The notes under the pieces are model-generated. The model was given only the letters and a program-made list of their open reading frames with translations, searched no databases and was not told where the DNA came from. A DNA stretch of 64,000 nucleotides. Source: Rotaria sp. Silwood1 (lineage: Eukaryota; Rotifera; Eurotatoria; Philodinida; Philodinidae). The translations under genes and the position numbers were made by a program. Positions 13,418-25,722 of this stretch are shown piece by piece. Each line of letters opens with the position of its first letter. Position 1 is the stretch's first letter. Location: positions 1,224,419-1,288,418 of the forward strand of contig CAJNOP010000026.1 in NCBI GenBank assembly GCA_905250075.1, in the 5' to 3' direction.

Positions 13418-14904
13418 ACACAAAAATAAATCTTTGATTTTTAAAAAGTTCAGACGTTCTAAAGCAGGTTTTTTTTGAGATATTACCATCTGATTTCTTG
13501 TTAACAAGTTTTCTATCATCATTTCCCGAAATTATGAAAACTGAAGAAATTTATTGAAAAACCAAAACTGCCACCAACAATTAACGCATCGACTTACAAC
13601 TCTATTTGTATACACATCGTGAAGAATTCTATTATAGAAAAGAGACCATTATAAAAATTATAACATGATATATATTCAGTTGTTATGATTTAGTATTCAA
13701 AGCAGAAGATATTCGTCATAACAAAAAGCCCTTGTTCTTTTTTAATTCAATAATTGCTTTTAAACTGTGTTATGTTCTTATAAGAAAATTCTTTCATGAT
13801 AATTGTAAAACAAATCTGTATTAGTCTCCTTACTAATGACAGACCTTTTAGCAAATATACTCTTCAAATATTTGCTAATGATAATGAAAATAAGACCATG
13901 ATTTTCAAAAGCATCTATGACATGAAGACATAACAACATAAAGTATATATATATTCATTAAATAGAAAAATAAAGTAAAATACAATGTACATTTTCATTT
14001 GATCGAATAAATTGATTGTTAAGAAGATTGATCATTCAATTAAAAATGAAGCTTCATTAGATACGAATCTCAATTTCAATTTGATCTATCGCCATAAAAA
14101 AATCAAGTTTGTACTACTTTAGAAAATAGAATAGCCCTGAGCGGTATAAATCGAAAGCTCAGCAAATGAAATTTTATCATGTCAACAGTTCAACTGTATT
14201 GTTGAATTCACACTTTTATTAAAATTCTTGAAGAATTACAACATGTTAGATATTTTGTTATCAAGCTTCCGTAAGCATTATGACAAAGTCATAGATGCAT
14301 AAGTACAAATAATGAGTTGTCTCATCATTTAAATGTACTCAGATATCTGTTGATTACTTCAGTATTGTTGGATTAATACATATGTTTTTATCAGTAGTAT
14401 TAAATGTTGAGAAAATCGGACGTACATGAGATGCAACGAGACATGACAAATAAAAACAGGTATTTTCATGTCTATATAACATATTATTCGATATTTATAT
14501 CATGATTGATGGGGAAAATCATGTGAAAAACTACTAGTTTGTCTTTTCTCCATCATACTACAACATGATTGATGTTTTGCGTGCGAAGTCACAGATGATG
14601 AATAGTTCTACATGTAACAAACAAAGCATTAAAACTAGTTGATTGATCAGTAGAGTCATCAAAGTACGCTTGTTGAAATGGCTTAAATGGTAAGCAAATT
14701 CAATCATGAGGCTAATGAGTATAGGAAGTTGATATAGAAGAAAAGTATATTTTAGGAATTTTGTCTATAAGTATTAAAAGTAGCAATTTGAAGCATTCTT
14801 TATAAATCCATTTCCTTCAAATGTATTGACAGGAAGTTGTGTGACAATGTATGCACATTCAATAAAAAAAATACGTGCTGTGGAAAACTTAAAAAAGAAA
14901 CAAG

Positions 14905-15215
14905 GTTTCAGAACATGTTTATGCCGGAAACACTTCCGACACGATCTCGGAAATTCTTCAAAACTTTTTACAAGTTAAAAGTAGATGTTCGAGGTCCTCG
15001 AAACCTTGAAAACATTCAAAATAAAGGCATTGTTTGGAGAACCGTGACGATTTTCGGACGTTCAGAAATTCTTTATGCTTCCCAAGAATGTTACTATTTG
15101 AAACGGCCTAAGGCTTTCCGAAATTTCGGATAGATGTTTTCAACTTGAAAAAACTCTTATAAGTTTCCGAGATTGTGTTTGAAATCTTTGCAACATAAAC
15201 ATGTTCGAAAATTCT
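14905..15215. repeat. inverted-repeat foldback element
   Basis: The segment 14908-15005 is similar to the reverse complement of about 15110-15215. Shared landmarks are GAACATGTTTATG, CGA-type ATCTCGGAAA and a CAAGTT block, in the same order in each arm, with roughly 70% identity by eye over about 100 bases. The centre is near 15060. It is richer in G+C than the flanks and could fold into one long hairpin. It resembles a non-autonomous foldback or MITE; no clear target duplication was found. The open frames on both strands here are by-products of the repeat. Confidence 0.5.
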
Positions 15216-15965
15216 ATGTTTTGAATATACTAAAATACGAATTACTTTTTTAGAGTGCAGTTGTAACAGTACCTGCACAACTCTATATAAGACCTTGTAA
15301 TAGTATAAATACTTGCATATCTCTGATATTATCCTAATCTCGATGGATATCGGACAATAACATATATGCAATAATAATTATTATTGTCTTAGTTTTCAAC
15401 GAATTTAGACAATTATAATACCTTAACCCTATTATCGAAATGATATACAATTTTAGAGAATTTTCTAGAATCATGCCTCTATAGTTCACGAAGTACTAAT
15501 ATCTTTTATTTGTTCATTTACTAGTTAATTCACAGGTTTTCTCTCAAGGTAATGATATTTACAAACTTGTTCTAATATTTTGATAGATTGAAAAGCTCAT
15601 TTTGTCATTTAATTTAGTGTCAACAAGAAAAACTCATTATTTAGCTGTTGCTTTTTGAAATCTAATTTTGTTGATAGTTTTTTAATCTTTACAGTGACAA
15701 AATACTAGTAAGTAAAAATCAACATTAGCCAGATTCATTTATTTTTGTAATTAGATCACATTTTGACTATAAATGCTGATGTATTTGTCATGGTAATATA
15801 TGAAAAAATTATAACAGCACTCTATTCCGGACTATAATCTGATCGGATTATTTAATACATAATTTGAAAAAATCTTAAATCTTAATTCTTAGTCATACGT
15901 TTATTGAATTTTATGTTACATGAAGAATGTTGAAGTATAAATACATTAAAATATTAATCTGATAA

Positions 15966-16616
15966 TTAATTTAATAAACAACAACATTCTGAGTCTTTGA
16001 TTTTTTTATCCATAGTTGATGAATTTTCTTTTGATCCTGTCATAAAATGCATTGAAAAAAAATCATTTTGCAACCAAAATAATTTATTAACTGCTACTAT
16101 CATAGCATGTCTATTTATATTGTCAAGATTTTCTGTATTTAATATAACATCAATTAATAAATGTTCTAAATAACCAAATAAAACATTAATATGTATATAA
16201 TCAACATTAATTGATGATGAACCGGCTTGATTTGTATGCATTTTTCCAACTTGAGATAAATATTGAAGAAATGTATCATTCCATTCACGTTGTGTTAAGA
16301 CACGTTTTAAATACATACTTAACATATCTTTACGAAACATGATTTGTGCTGAACTTACTGTTAAATTATTTTCTTGATCAGTAGAAAATTTGTCAAACTC
16401 TTGATTGCGTATAATAAAATAATGTTTTGTTATATCAAATGAAAATAATTTTCTATAAACAGTATCGGTTATAACAGGTATACGTGGAAATAGTATTGGT
16501 GCAAATGTATTAAGCATAGTGATATCATTGGATGTAAAATTTAAAAATTTAGATAAATATTCAAAACGATAACGAAGATCACTAGTCAGTTGATTGTGGT
16601 CGATATGTTCAGTCAT
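15966..16616 (-). CDS. protoglobin/globin-sensor-like protein, copy 2, CaaX-like tail
   Basis: A 216-residue paralogue of copy 1. It keeps RYRFEYLSKFLNFT (16-29), Tyr54, KHYF (64-67), EWNDTFLQYLSQVGKMH with the predicted proximal His127, and the GYLEHLLIDV and FWLQNDFF helices. Long stretches are almost identical to copy 1 at the DNA level, including synonymous positions (for example 16441-16515 versus 8881-8955), while residues about 68-92 differ strongly. The C-terminus is KKIKDSECCCLLN. Its last four residues, CLLN, fit a CaaX prenylation box, with two more Cys before it that could be acylated. No intron is seen in the coding part. A possible acceptor (tttacatag) and the AACTAAC motif precede the ATG. 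Lipid anchoring is inferred from the tail only. Confidence 0.85.
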   Translation of the reverse strand: MTEHIDHNQLTSDLRYRFEYLSKFLNFTSNDITMLNTFAPILFPRIPVITDTVYRKLFSFDITKHYFIIRNQEFDKFSTDQENNLTVSSAQIMFRKDMLSMYLKRVLTQREWNDTFLQYLSQVGKMHTNQAGSSSINVDYIHINVLFGYLEHLLIDVILNTENLDNINRHAMIVAVNKLFWLQNDFFSMHFMTGSKENSSTMDKKIKDSECCCLLN

Positions 16617-19600
16617 TATAAGAACATCTATGTAAATGTTGTTGTGTTAGTTGTTCTTGTTAGTTTTTGCCTTTTCTTTAAGCATAGTTTTTTCCTTTTA
16701 GTTTTTTTTCTTCTTATAGAAAAATAAGCCAATCTGATTAGGCAATTTTAATGCCATTCGACACATGACATTCTATTCTTCTTTTTTTGCCGTCTGCTCC
16801 TTCTTCATCACACACATAATATATGAACTAGTAAAGCACAATCAGTATGCTAGTGTTGCACTTCCATTTCCGTAAAAGAAAAATATCGTTTCCTTTTCTT
16901 ATGAAGAATAACAATTTACTCTTCTTATGTAAAGTAGATTGTTTTCATAGGAAATGAAAGGATCATGGTTCACCATTTTGAACAAATAACATCCTGTCTC
17001 ACATTAAAAATATTCTTATAGAAATCGAATTCATAACGCTTTTTCTAGATGTTAATTTATGTTTAAGATCATCTTGAATTTCTATTTGAAGAAAAAACCT
17101 ATCATACATGATGCATATTTCATATGAAAAAGTCAATAATAGATCCAGAAAAGACAAAAAAAAGTTTATTCAATGAATTGAAAATTATCCAAATAAGTTA
17201 ATCAAGCATGAAATTATTTCATATAAAAAAATATCTATAAAAACCTATTTCTTAATCATTCAAGCTTTTCATATTAAAGGGTGTAATCAGAAAATTTGTG
17301 TTAGAATATTCAAATTTTCTATCAGACAATGTAACAACCTTCTTAAGATGTACAAATTAATAGATAAAAACGTTTTAGCATGTTAATATATATTATTGAA
17401 TGTGTAAAGTATTTGCATTGATGTTTATAAATCAACACAAATATTTTTTTTTACTTCAAAAAAAAAATCAACAATGATCTCAACGATGGAAGAAGGTGTG
17501 ACCTTCCGTTCTAATCATAGGAAATTCTTATTTCTTTCTCAATACAGTGTAAAGCCTTGTTTTTTGCAATCTGTTAGAAGAAAGATAATCTCCATTTACA
17601 AAAAAAAAAGTCGCGTAATTCGCTTGATGTCGGTTGCTTCAGGCTATCACTGAATAAAATAATAGATTTTCCTTTTTAATGAAGGAAATGACGCATATCT
17701 CATACATTAGATCTAACCTATTCATGGTTATCTCATCGTTTAAAATGGCAGAAAACGTCTAAAACTAAATAACTTTCATTTTCAATTGTATATCTATATG
17801 AAGAATAAATATGCTTTAATTATCATAGATGAATGGATTTTGAATTGCAAATAAGAAAAAAAATAATGATTCTATTTTTTCTTGTTAATATCTCTAGAAA
17901 TATTTTCTAAAAAAATTTCGATTTGAAGTAGAAATAGTCTTTAAAAAAAGAAACATCGATTGAAAAGTTAATTTTCTGTGAATAATTGAAACCATAAAGT
18001 TTTTGTTTTTTTTTTTCTTGAGAAAAACTAAAATGAAAAAAATCAAATCATTATTTATTCTATATCATATGTTGTTATTCAAAAAAAGTAAAATATTCAA
18101 TGAATATTTTTATTTATTGTTGATTTTCATCACAAGAAAAAAAACTAACAAGTGGTTTTCAGTCTAATAAAAATATAAGTAATTCAATAAGATATGAAAT
18201 CGGTCGTTCGAAAAAATTCAATTATCAACGATTAGAAAAATAAATCTCAAGACGGTATTAGTGAGATGTTTAACATACCAATGACAACGAATAAATCGAA
18301 GAATAAAAACTAGAACGCAATGTTTTTTTTTTGCATTCAAAAACAACAAAAACAAAAAACAAGACTATGAAAATTTCAAAACTGTTTAGAATATTCAAAT
18401 GATTTGTTCTTTTTCTTGTTGTTTTAAAACAAAATAAATGAAATTAAACATTTGTTTAGTAGATAATTAATTTCGAGAGTCAAATTTATATAGAAAACTA
18501 TTTAGTTTTGTTTTTATATAAACATGACGTTCATGACATTTATGCTGTCTATGTTCAATATATATTGACATATATGTCTCATTGACAGAAAAAAAAGAAA
18601 TAAAAATGTTGAATTGAACAGAAATAATATTAATATATGAAGTATTCATTTCAAGGTAGCAGTAATGTGAAGAAAAAACAAGTATCGAGCTATAAATAAT
18701 TGATATGACAGAAAAATGTTGCACACGTTAGAGACAAGAAAATAATTTTGTACGATGTAAAATTCATAAAATATTTAAATAGTATCAGTCGTTTTAATTG
18801 AAAAAAATAGAACAAATAAAATAATGCCATACATTTTATTGCACATATTTTTAATCAAATTTGTCATAGACAACTCTATGAAAATATTTATAATATTCTT
18901 TGTGAAATATAGCAAACTATAAAAACAATTTTATATGAATAGCTATTGGTTACATTCAATAAATGACCTTGACAATTAAATTTTCTATATTGTTTAGATT
19001 ATTTATATATCTTAGCAAAATGAGATATTAATTTTTCAAACTATATGAATGTCATTTGTTTTAGATAAAAGCGTTATGTTAATAATTATTGTAAACTCAA
19101 CATGCATAATGAGTCTGATATTTGTTTTCTTTATTTCGTTTCTTTGACTTTTCAATGAAGTACCGTCTACAAGTAAGAACATATTTTCTTTTTTTTTTTT
19201 CTTCGACGGATAATTTAGGATTAATACCATCGACATATTTTGTTTATTTGAAGAACACTTATAAAGACTATTATCGCTCTATTTCTTAGTTCTTTGAAAA
19301 TATGTCTAGAACTATGCTAATTATTCTTATTGTTTGTTCTAATTTTTAACAGACATGAAAATCATCTTAAGTTCTTAAATTCTTAATAGTTTTTGAAACG
19401 TGTTTAAAAAAAACCATTCTTATAATAGAATATTTCAATAGTATTACACTATACTCTTTCATGATTAATATCATGATATAATACGTTATGAAACCTAAGA
19501 AATTCATTCATAACATATATTTTTCTAAGCCATACATTTCATAAGAATATAAATCATATTAAAGTTATTTATACGATTATGTCAATATAAATAAACATGA

Positions 19601-20526
19601 TTGATTAAGAATTTAGGTACAAAATCTATCAGAGTTTCTACTTGATATGCATATTAAATACTCGACTAAAAGGTAGAATATCTTTTACTCAAAATTCAAT
19701 TTTTAATCAAATGTAAACAATCGTAAGAATAGTTCGTTGTTATGTTTGAATCGATCAATGAAATCAAACTCTGACACATCAATCATATATTCAGTGTACT
19801 GTAATACGGATCTATTGCTAAATTTTATTCGATAGAATCTAAAAAAAAAATGACTTTTTTCCATGTTATCTTAAGTCAAGATTAATCATTATGATTATTT
19901 TTTGTTTTTGTAAATCTTCGTTCGATTTTTATCAAAGAAGAGTTTCTTGTTTCCGACAATATAATGAAAATCTGCAGAATAACTTTTACAATTTAATAGA
20001 GACGAAAATATGCACTCCTTTTGATGTTATTCGAGGTTAAACTAATGAATGCCGTTCAACAAGTAAAACTAGTAAATAACAGGCGAGAAATGACGTATTT
20101 TATTCTATTCTGAGTAATTCTTGTTCTTTAAAATGTCGTGCAAGACGTGCGAGAGGAAATGTTTATTCTTCTGTTTGACATCTAGAATTTGTATGATAAA
20201 GAAATAATGTTCCATCAAACAGCACTTATTTTCAAGAAAGGATAAACACCAAAACATGAGAAACACATATATACATTCCACAAGAAAATCTATCTAGCTG
20301 TTTACGAAGAAGTTTATTTTTTCGATAAAAGTAAATAGAAAAAGCATTTATTATTAACAGAACACTACAGGTATGAACTATTGTAAAGGTAATCTTATTC
20401 ATTTTTCTAATTCATTTCTTTCGAGTTGCATTGATTTTTTTATTGTGCGACACACAGTTATAATAAATAACTATCGCTCAATTAAAATAAATATATTCAT
20501 ATCTTTTTTTTTATTATTATTTTCAA
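16617..20526. other. intergenic within the protoglobin array, no gene seen
   Basis: AT-rich, with many homopolymer runs. The 85-codon frame at 18467-18724 and 66-codon frame at 19036-19236 are low complexity and lack homology signals. The segment next to 16617 holds the 5' flank of copy 2. Confidence 0.5.
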
Positions 20527-21177
20527 TTACATCCAACAACATTTTGATTTTTTCGTCGATGGTGGTGTTTTATTTGGTTTTAAAGTATCTTTTAATGACA
20601 TTAAATAATGCATTGTAAAAAAATCATTTTGTATCCAAAAAAGTTTATTTATTGCCATTAAAATTCCACGCTTAGTTTTTTCATCTATACTATCAGCATT
20701 ACATAGAACATCAATTAATAAATGTTCTAAATAACCAAGTAATGCATTTATATGTGCATAATCAACATTAATGGATGCTGAACCAGCTTGATTTGTATGC
20801 ATTTTTCCAACATGTGATAAAAATTGAAGAAATGTATCATTCCAATCACGTTGTGTTAAAACACGTTTTAAATACATGCTTAACATATCTTTTCGTAGTT
20901 CCATTTGAGGTGATTCTAATGTAATACCAGAAGTTTTTTTTGGTAGAAAGCCTTCAAAACCTTCATTACGAACAAGAAAATAATGTTTTGTTATATCAAA
21001 TGAAAATAATTTTCTATAAACAGTATCAGAAATAACAGGAATAATTGGAAAAATAATAGGTGCAAATGTATTAAGCATAGCAATGTCATCAGATGTAAAA
21101 TTTAAAAATTTTGATACATATTCAAAACGATAACGAAGATCACTATTAAGTCGGTTAGCATCAATATGTTCGGCCAT
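20527..21177 (-). CDS. protoglobin/globin-sensor-like protein, copy 3, CaaX-like tail
   Basis: A 216-residue paralogue starting MAEHID. It has RYRFEYVSKFLNFT, Tyr54 in DTVYRKLFSFD, KHYF, a DWNDTFLQFLSHVGKMH block with predicted proximal His127, and the GYLEHLLIDV and FWIQNDFF helices. Compared with copies 1 and 2 the loop at 35-50 carries Ile substitutions (IIFPIIPVIS). The tail STKKSKCCWM ends in CCWM, which has Cys at position -4 as a CaaX box requires, though Trp at -2 is unusual. The lysine cluster before it resembles the polybasic stretch of membrane-anchored small GTPases. The coding part is intronless. AACTAAC lies about 35 bases before the ATG, but no acceptor is visible between it and the start. 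Confidence 0.85.
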   Translation of the reverse strand: MAEHIDANRLNSDLRYRFEYVSKFLNFTSDDIAMLNTFAPIIFPIIPVISDTVYRKLFSFDITKHYFLVRNEGFEGFLPKKTSGITLESPQMELRKDMLSMYLKRVLTQRDWNDTFLQFLSHVGKMHTNQAGSASINVDYAHINALLGYLEHLLIDVLCNADSIDEKTKRGILMAINKLFWIQNDFFTMHYLMSLKDTLKPNKTPPSTKKSKCCWM

Positions 21178-22782
21178 AGTAAGAAGAAAAAATGAATGTT
21201 AGACTCGAGAATTGTTAGTTCTATTTTTTTTTCTCGTCTTTTTCTTCTTGTTCGCTTCTTTTTTTTTATCGTTTCTCTCATCGAGTGATGTAAAGAACGT
21301 CAATGTATCGATGCTTCACTTAGCATGACTTCTGATGCATCACCATTTTGAATAGCTTGTTAAACATATCTATTTGAATTCACTTGACTTTTTTTTTTCT
21401 TTTGAATTTCCGTTTCATGAAATATCTGTGAATTCATCCGGAGAATATGACTTTGCAGTAGACTTCACAAGGATGAGGGAATTAAAAACCTTTTATGTGA
21501 CAGTTTAATTGCTTAATTTACTTTAAAAGTCTACTATTGTTTATTATTGTGCTGAGTTATTTTTATAAGAAGCAAAATATTATTATTATCTAATGAGAAA
21601 TGAAATTATTGATTTTAATAAATATCAGAAATTATCTATTTTAGGTATGAGTTTGACAATTGTAAACCTATAAATTGTTTTTTATAGGATTTTATATGAT
21701 AGAGGATCTGTGATATGCTTTTGTTTATTTCTATACATATTTCATTTCATGGCACTTTTGAGTTAGTTAATAAAAATATTGACACAATTAGATTTAAGAC
21801 CATCAACTGTTTCATTTAAAAAAACAGTGTCTGTTTTGTATAACATTAACATTTGAGGATGTCTGCCTCGAATGATAAAACTAATAGAAATCAATACGGA
21901 AAACCTATTTTTCAGAAAGTTATGTATTAAGTATGAATGTATAATGGTTAATTATTCAAATGAATGAACTGACATCGATGTAATCTAACAGCATTGTTTT
22001 ATAATAGAAATTTTAGTAGAACATGTCATGAAATAGAAAACAACCGAATCAAATTTATTAATAGAAAATTCTATTATTTATTTATCTAAGTAGTAAATGA
22101 TATCAATACTGTTCTATCTCTAAAAATTGTATTCATTGAAAAAGTTAATGTATACATCCTAAGATTATTCATCATATCATCTTTGATAGAATTGAATGTA
22201 TGTTGTTTGTATAATTATTCTTTATCTTTAGTCATATCATAACATAGAAATATGTTTGTATATTGACAAAACATTCGATGTGTAAACAGTTTTCATGGCA
22301 AACTGTCAACTATGACTAGTAGAAAGAATTAATAATCGTTTGTTGAGTGTCATGAATAGAAAACAGACTCTAATAGAAAGCAATATTGTTGAATCAATTG
22401 ATGAAATACGTGACAACCGAATATGAATATCTAATGATTTCTTTTTTTATAAGACATTGCTAGTAATAATAGTTGACATTTCATGATATACAAAAAATGA
22501 TACAAGGCAATATATATCTTAAGTTCATTTTCCTCTGATTAAAAAGAGTACGAAACGTATATATATATATTAGTATTTCTACTCAACTTTATACGTAATA
22601 TAGAACAATTATAAAATTGTTGTGTTATATTGTAATAAGAAAATATGTGATAAATAAAGCATTTCATGTTGATTTGTTAATCAATCGAACCTCATTTTTA
22701 AAAATTTTAACTACAATAACTTTTAGATTAGAATTTGAAAATCAAAAACTGATGCAATATTAATATAAATAATTTAGCATAT

Positions 22783-22998
22783 TTGTTATCAAATGGCTTG
22801 AAGAAAAAAAAAAGTCGAAAATTTCTATGTGCACATTGTCCAAGTTTACAGTATAAACGTCTTAGACGTCATATAGTCAAACTATTCCCATTAAAATCTA
22901 TGTTGCTCTTAACTCAAAATCTGCTTTTTAATAACTTTAGACAAAATATGCAATCAATCCTTTTACCAAGTTTAATAAGCCAATCAAGTAAGAAATGA
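22783..22998 (+). pseudogene. possible decayed zinc-finger-like fragment
   Basis: A 71-codon frame containing KSRKFLCAHCPSLQYKRLRRH, i.e. C-x2-C, then a basic helix-like stretch and one His. The second ligating His is not at the expected spacing. No splice sites or neighbouring exons were found. It could be a remnant of a C2H2-type finger or chance. Confidence 0.2.
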
Positions 22999-23983
22999 AG
23001 AACCATTCGAACAACTATGTCATATAATTTGTTTTACTGTATGATTAACATATATTGTCATGTTTGGTTTTTGAAGAAACTCGGGGTGTATATATAGCAA
23101 TGGCAATTTCAAAAGAAACTTTGCCCTACTTTTTATTACATAGAATAGTTTTTCACATATATGTTATTTATGTGAGATCATTTTGAACTTTTCCAAAGTA
23201 TTTTCCAATTGCATGGTAGACAAAAAAAGGATTGTATATTAAATATAATAAATTAATAATTATGCATTATTTTGAATTAATTATTTTTATATACGTATAT
23301 GAGTAGAATAAAGACGATCTCTTTATGGATGATAAAATAAATAGAATTTGATAATACATAAATTCAGAAAAGTTTGTTTTCAAGAATAGATATAGATATA
23401 TGTTTAATAACGAATGAAAATTGATTTATTATATAATTATTCCTTTTTTTCCGAGTAAATCAATTGAATTTCTATATCATATACAAAGAAGTTTTTTTCT
23501 TTTCTAAATTAATACATTGTGGCAATATGCAACATTGATTTCCTGTTATAGAATCATTGATAAATTTTCTAAAAAATGTAACTTGTCCTTGATTTAATTT
23601 AATCTGACTGTAGAAAACTTTTGAACTTATCATACATTTTCAATATGATGAGAATAATTGAATAGTCTCAAGTGATACTTTTCATAGAAAAAAAAAATCA
23701 GTTAATTAAATTATTGAATACTCTATATGGGAGGAAAATAATAAACAAAGACAAGAGTTAGTATAGTGATGTAAAAAAACAACACTAATTTTCTACTGAA
23801 CAGTTTTATCAGTGAATTTGATGAAAGAACGCCTTTTCGTAGTACCCTAGATTGTAACAAAAGAGCACTTGTTAAGAAAAATCGATGATTTTGAATTGAG
23901 AAAAAGATGCTAAATCGAGAATAATAATAAATTAAGTCAAAATGTGCGTGAGTTGTAATCAGTCATGACATATATAATTATAG

Positions 23984-24139
23984 GTGATGTGACGTGGTAT
24001 GCCTGTTACAGTGGACTTATTAGTAGCAATCAAACATCAAAAGATAAAACTGCGCTAAAATCGAGAGATCTAAATAGCAGAAAAGAATGTAGTTCACATT
24101 TAATAGACGAAATCTATAGGTCAATTAATCGTTCTAAAC
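23984..24139 (+). other. exon-like fragment with good splice sites
   Basis: A 156-base open segment framed by an acceptor (aattatag) and a near-ideal donor (GTAAGT). It encodes GDVTWYACYSGLISSNQTSK and a further 32 basic/polar residues. Base composition is less AT-rich than its flanks. I cannot find partner exons, and I do not recognise the peptide. It may be an exon of an undetected gene, a relic, or chance. Confidence 0.25.
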
Positions 24140-25677
24140 GTAAGTCCGATCTTTAGATGGTATATGTTGACATATACTGCATTAAAGTATAATTAATGTC
24201 ATCTATTATTATTGCTAAAGGCAATATCAAATGATAACATTTAAACAGATACAAATAAAAATTAATCGAAAAAATAAATATGACAGCTGATGTAAATAAA
24301 ATTTGGAAAACTCAATTATTTGGTACATTTAAAATGTTTTCTTTTTCTTTTGACTAAAAAATAGTAAGTTATTTTGTATCGAAAAAAAATGAACTTAATT
24401 TATTGATCATTAAATTATCTACTCACTTTTTAATATTAAAAAATTGTCTTTTTTTCTGTTCTCAATAAAACTAATAAAAGCATATTCAAGAAACGAAGGT
24501 AATTAATGTTTCTGTCTATAATCAACATGAATTCATATGGATTCTTCTTTATTTATGTACGAGCATTCATTAACTTTTGATAAATATTATAGAAATATAT
24601 CCTTAAAAGAACGCTGTGCTAAATTTATATTTCAAATCTTCACTCAACATATGACATCATCTATAAAAAGTATGTGCTAAAGGCAATGTTATATTAAATT
24701 CTTTATTGCGCACCAAAAAAGTTTCCCAATTCTCCTAACACATAAAAACAAATATTAAAAAGACAGTTCTCGTTTTATAATAAATCTTACAGCTAAAATA
24801 TTAAATATATCAATATCATATTGAATTAAATCAAGACATTGCGATAAATAATTAAAACGATAATAAATTTTAATATTCCGTCAAGTTTTTTATCGATGCA
24901 TTCAACAATTATTAACATGAATTTCTTTTCTTACTTAAAAAAAAAAGTATTTTCCTTTCTTTTTTCTTATAAGTAATAAGAAGCGTTATTAAACGTTTTC
25001 TTCGTCTTCTCGTCAAATAGATATCTGTCAATGTTCTACAAAGATTTCACTTAGTATATCTTTATGTTATCAAATCATCGTAATGAGAGAAATTAATTGT
25101 CTTACTCTTCGACTATTCTTAAAATTTCATTACGGTTCGTTGGGTAATTTCCTCTTCAACAAAAAGAACCTTTATGACTATCGCATTTATTAATTAGTTC
25201 ATTCTACCATGTGTTTTTCTTTATTTAGTTTAATGATGCATTTTTTTGAAGGTTTTGGTACGATTCATAGGTCTCTTTCGGCTTTCATCACAATGTTGAA
25301 TTTATTATTGGATTAGGAGAGTAAAATTGTACTTGTTTAACGGTTGTTTTGTATTTATTATCAAAAGATCAATATTTGAGAACTTGAAATAGTTTAACAA
25401 AAGAAACGAACACTGAAAGTATTTAACACATTTCGAAAAATAGCCTCGTTATTTGAAAAAGTAACTTCAAATTTTCTCGTACTATTAAATCTTACAATCA
25501 AATTTTGCTTAGAATGTGACATTGGTCTATGCATGAATATTAATGTTGAATTTGATTTTAAGAAAAAAAAACTACATATTGGGTTACCAACGAATAGATA
25601 TTGTGTCAAGCCAAGCAAATATAGTGACTTGTCACAAACTCGAAGAAAATCTATGTTAAAATACTTGAACATGTTCG

Positions 25678-25722
25678 GAAACGTCATCCTAAGGAATTAG
25701 GATCCTCATGCATCGGTTTCCG
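25678..25722. repeat. short nested hairpin
   Basis: ATCCTAA-ggaa-TTAGGAT is a perfect inner stem, flanked by CGGAAAC on the left and GTTTCCG on the right, giving a nested hairpin. The flanking bases are weakly similar in inverted order. It may be the core of a foldback repeat related to that near 15.0 kb, which also carries CGGAAA motifs, but this is uncertain. Confidence 0.35.

Larger units (their letters stand above)
9090..15965. other. 6.9-kb gap in the protoglobin array, mostly non-coding
   Basis: No convincing gene. The stretch contains a GC-rich tRNA-like patch (about 13325-13417) and an inverted-repeat foldback (about 14905-15215), listed separately. The rest is AT-rich with homopolymer runs. 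Short open frames at 11130-11336 and 11470-11706 show no family resemblance or splice context. Confidence 0.45.

Noticed and set aside
14837..15371. Frames of 98 and 87 codons on opposite strands
   Set aside because: They overlap the inverted-repeat foldback, and their coding-like look comes from its higher G+C content.
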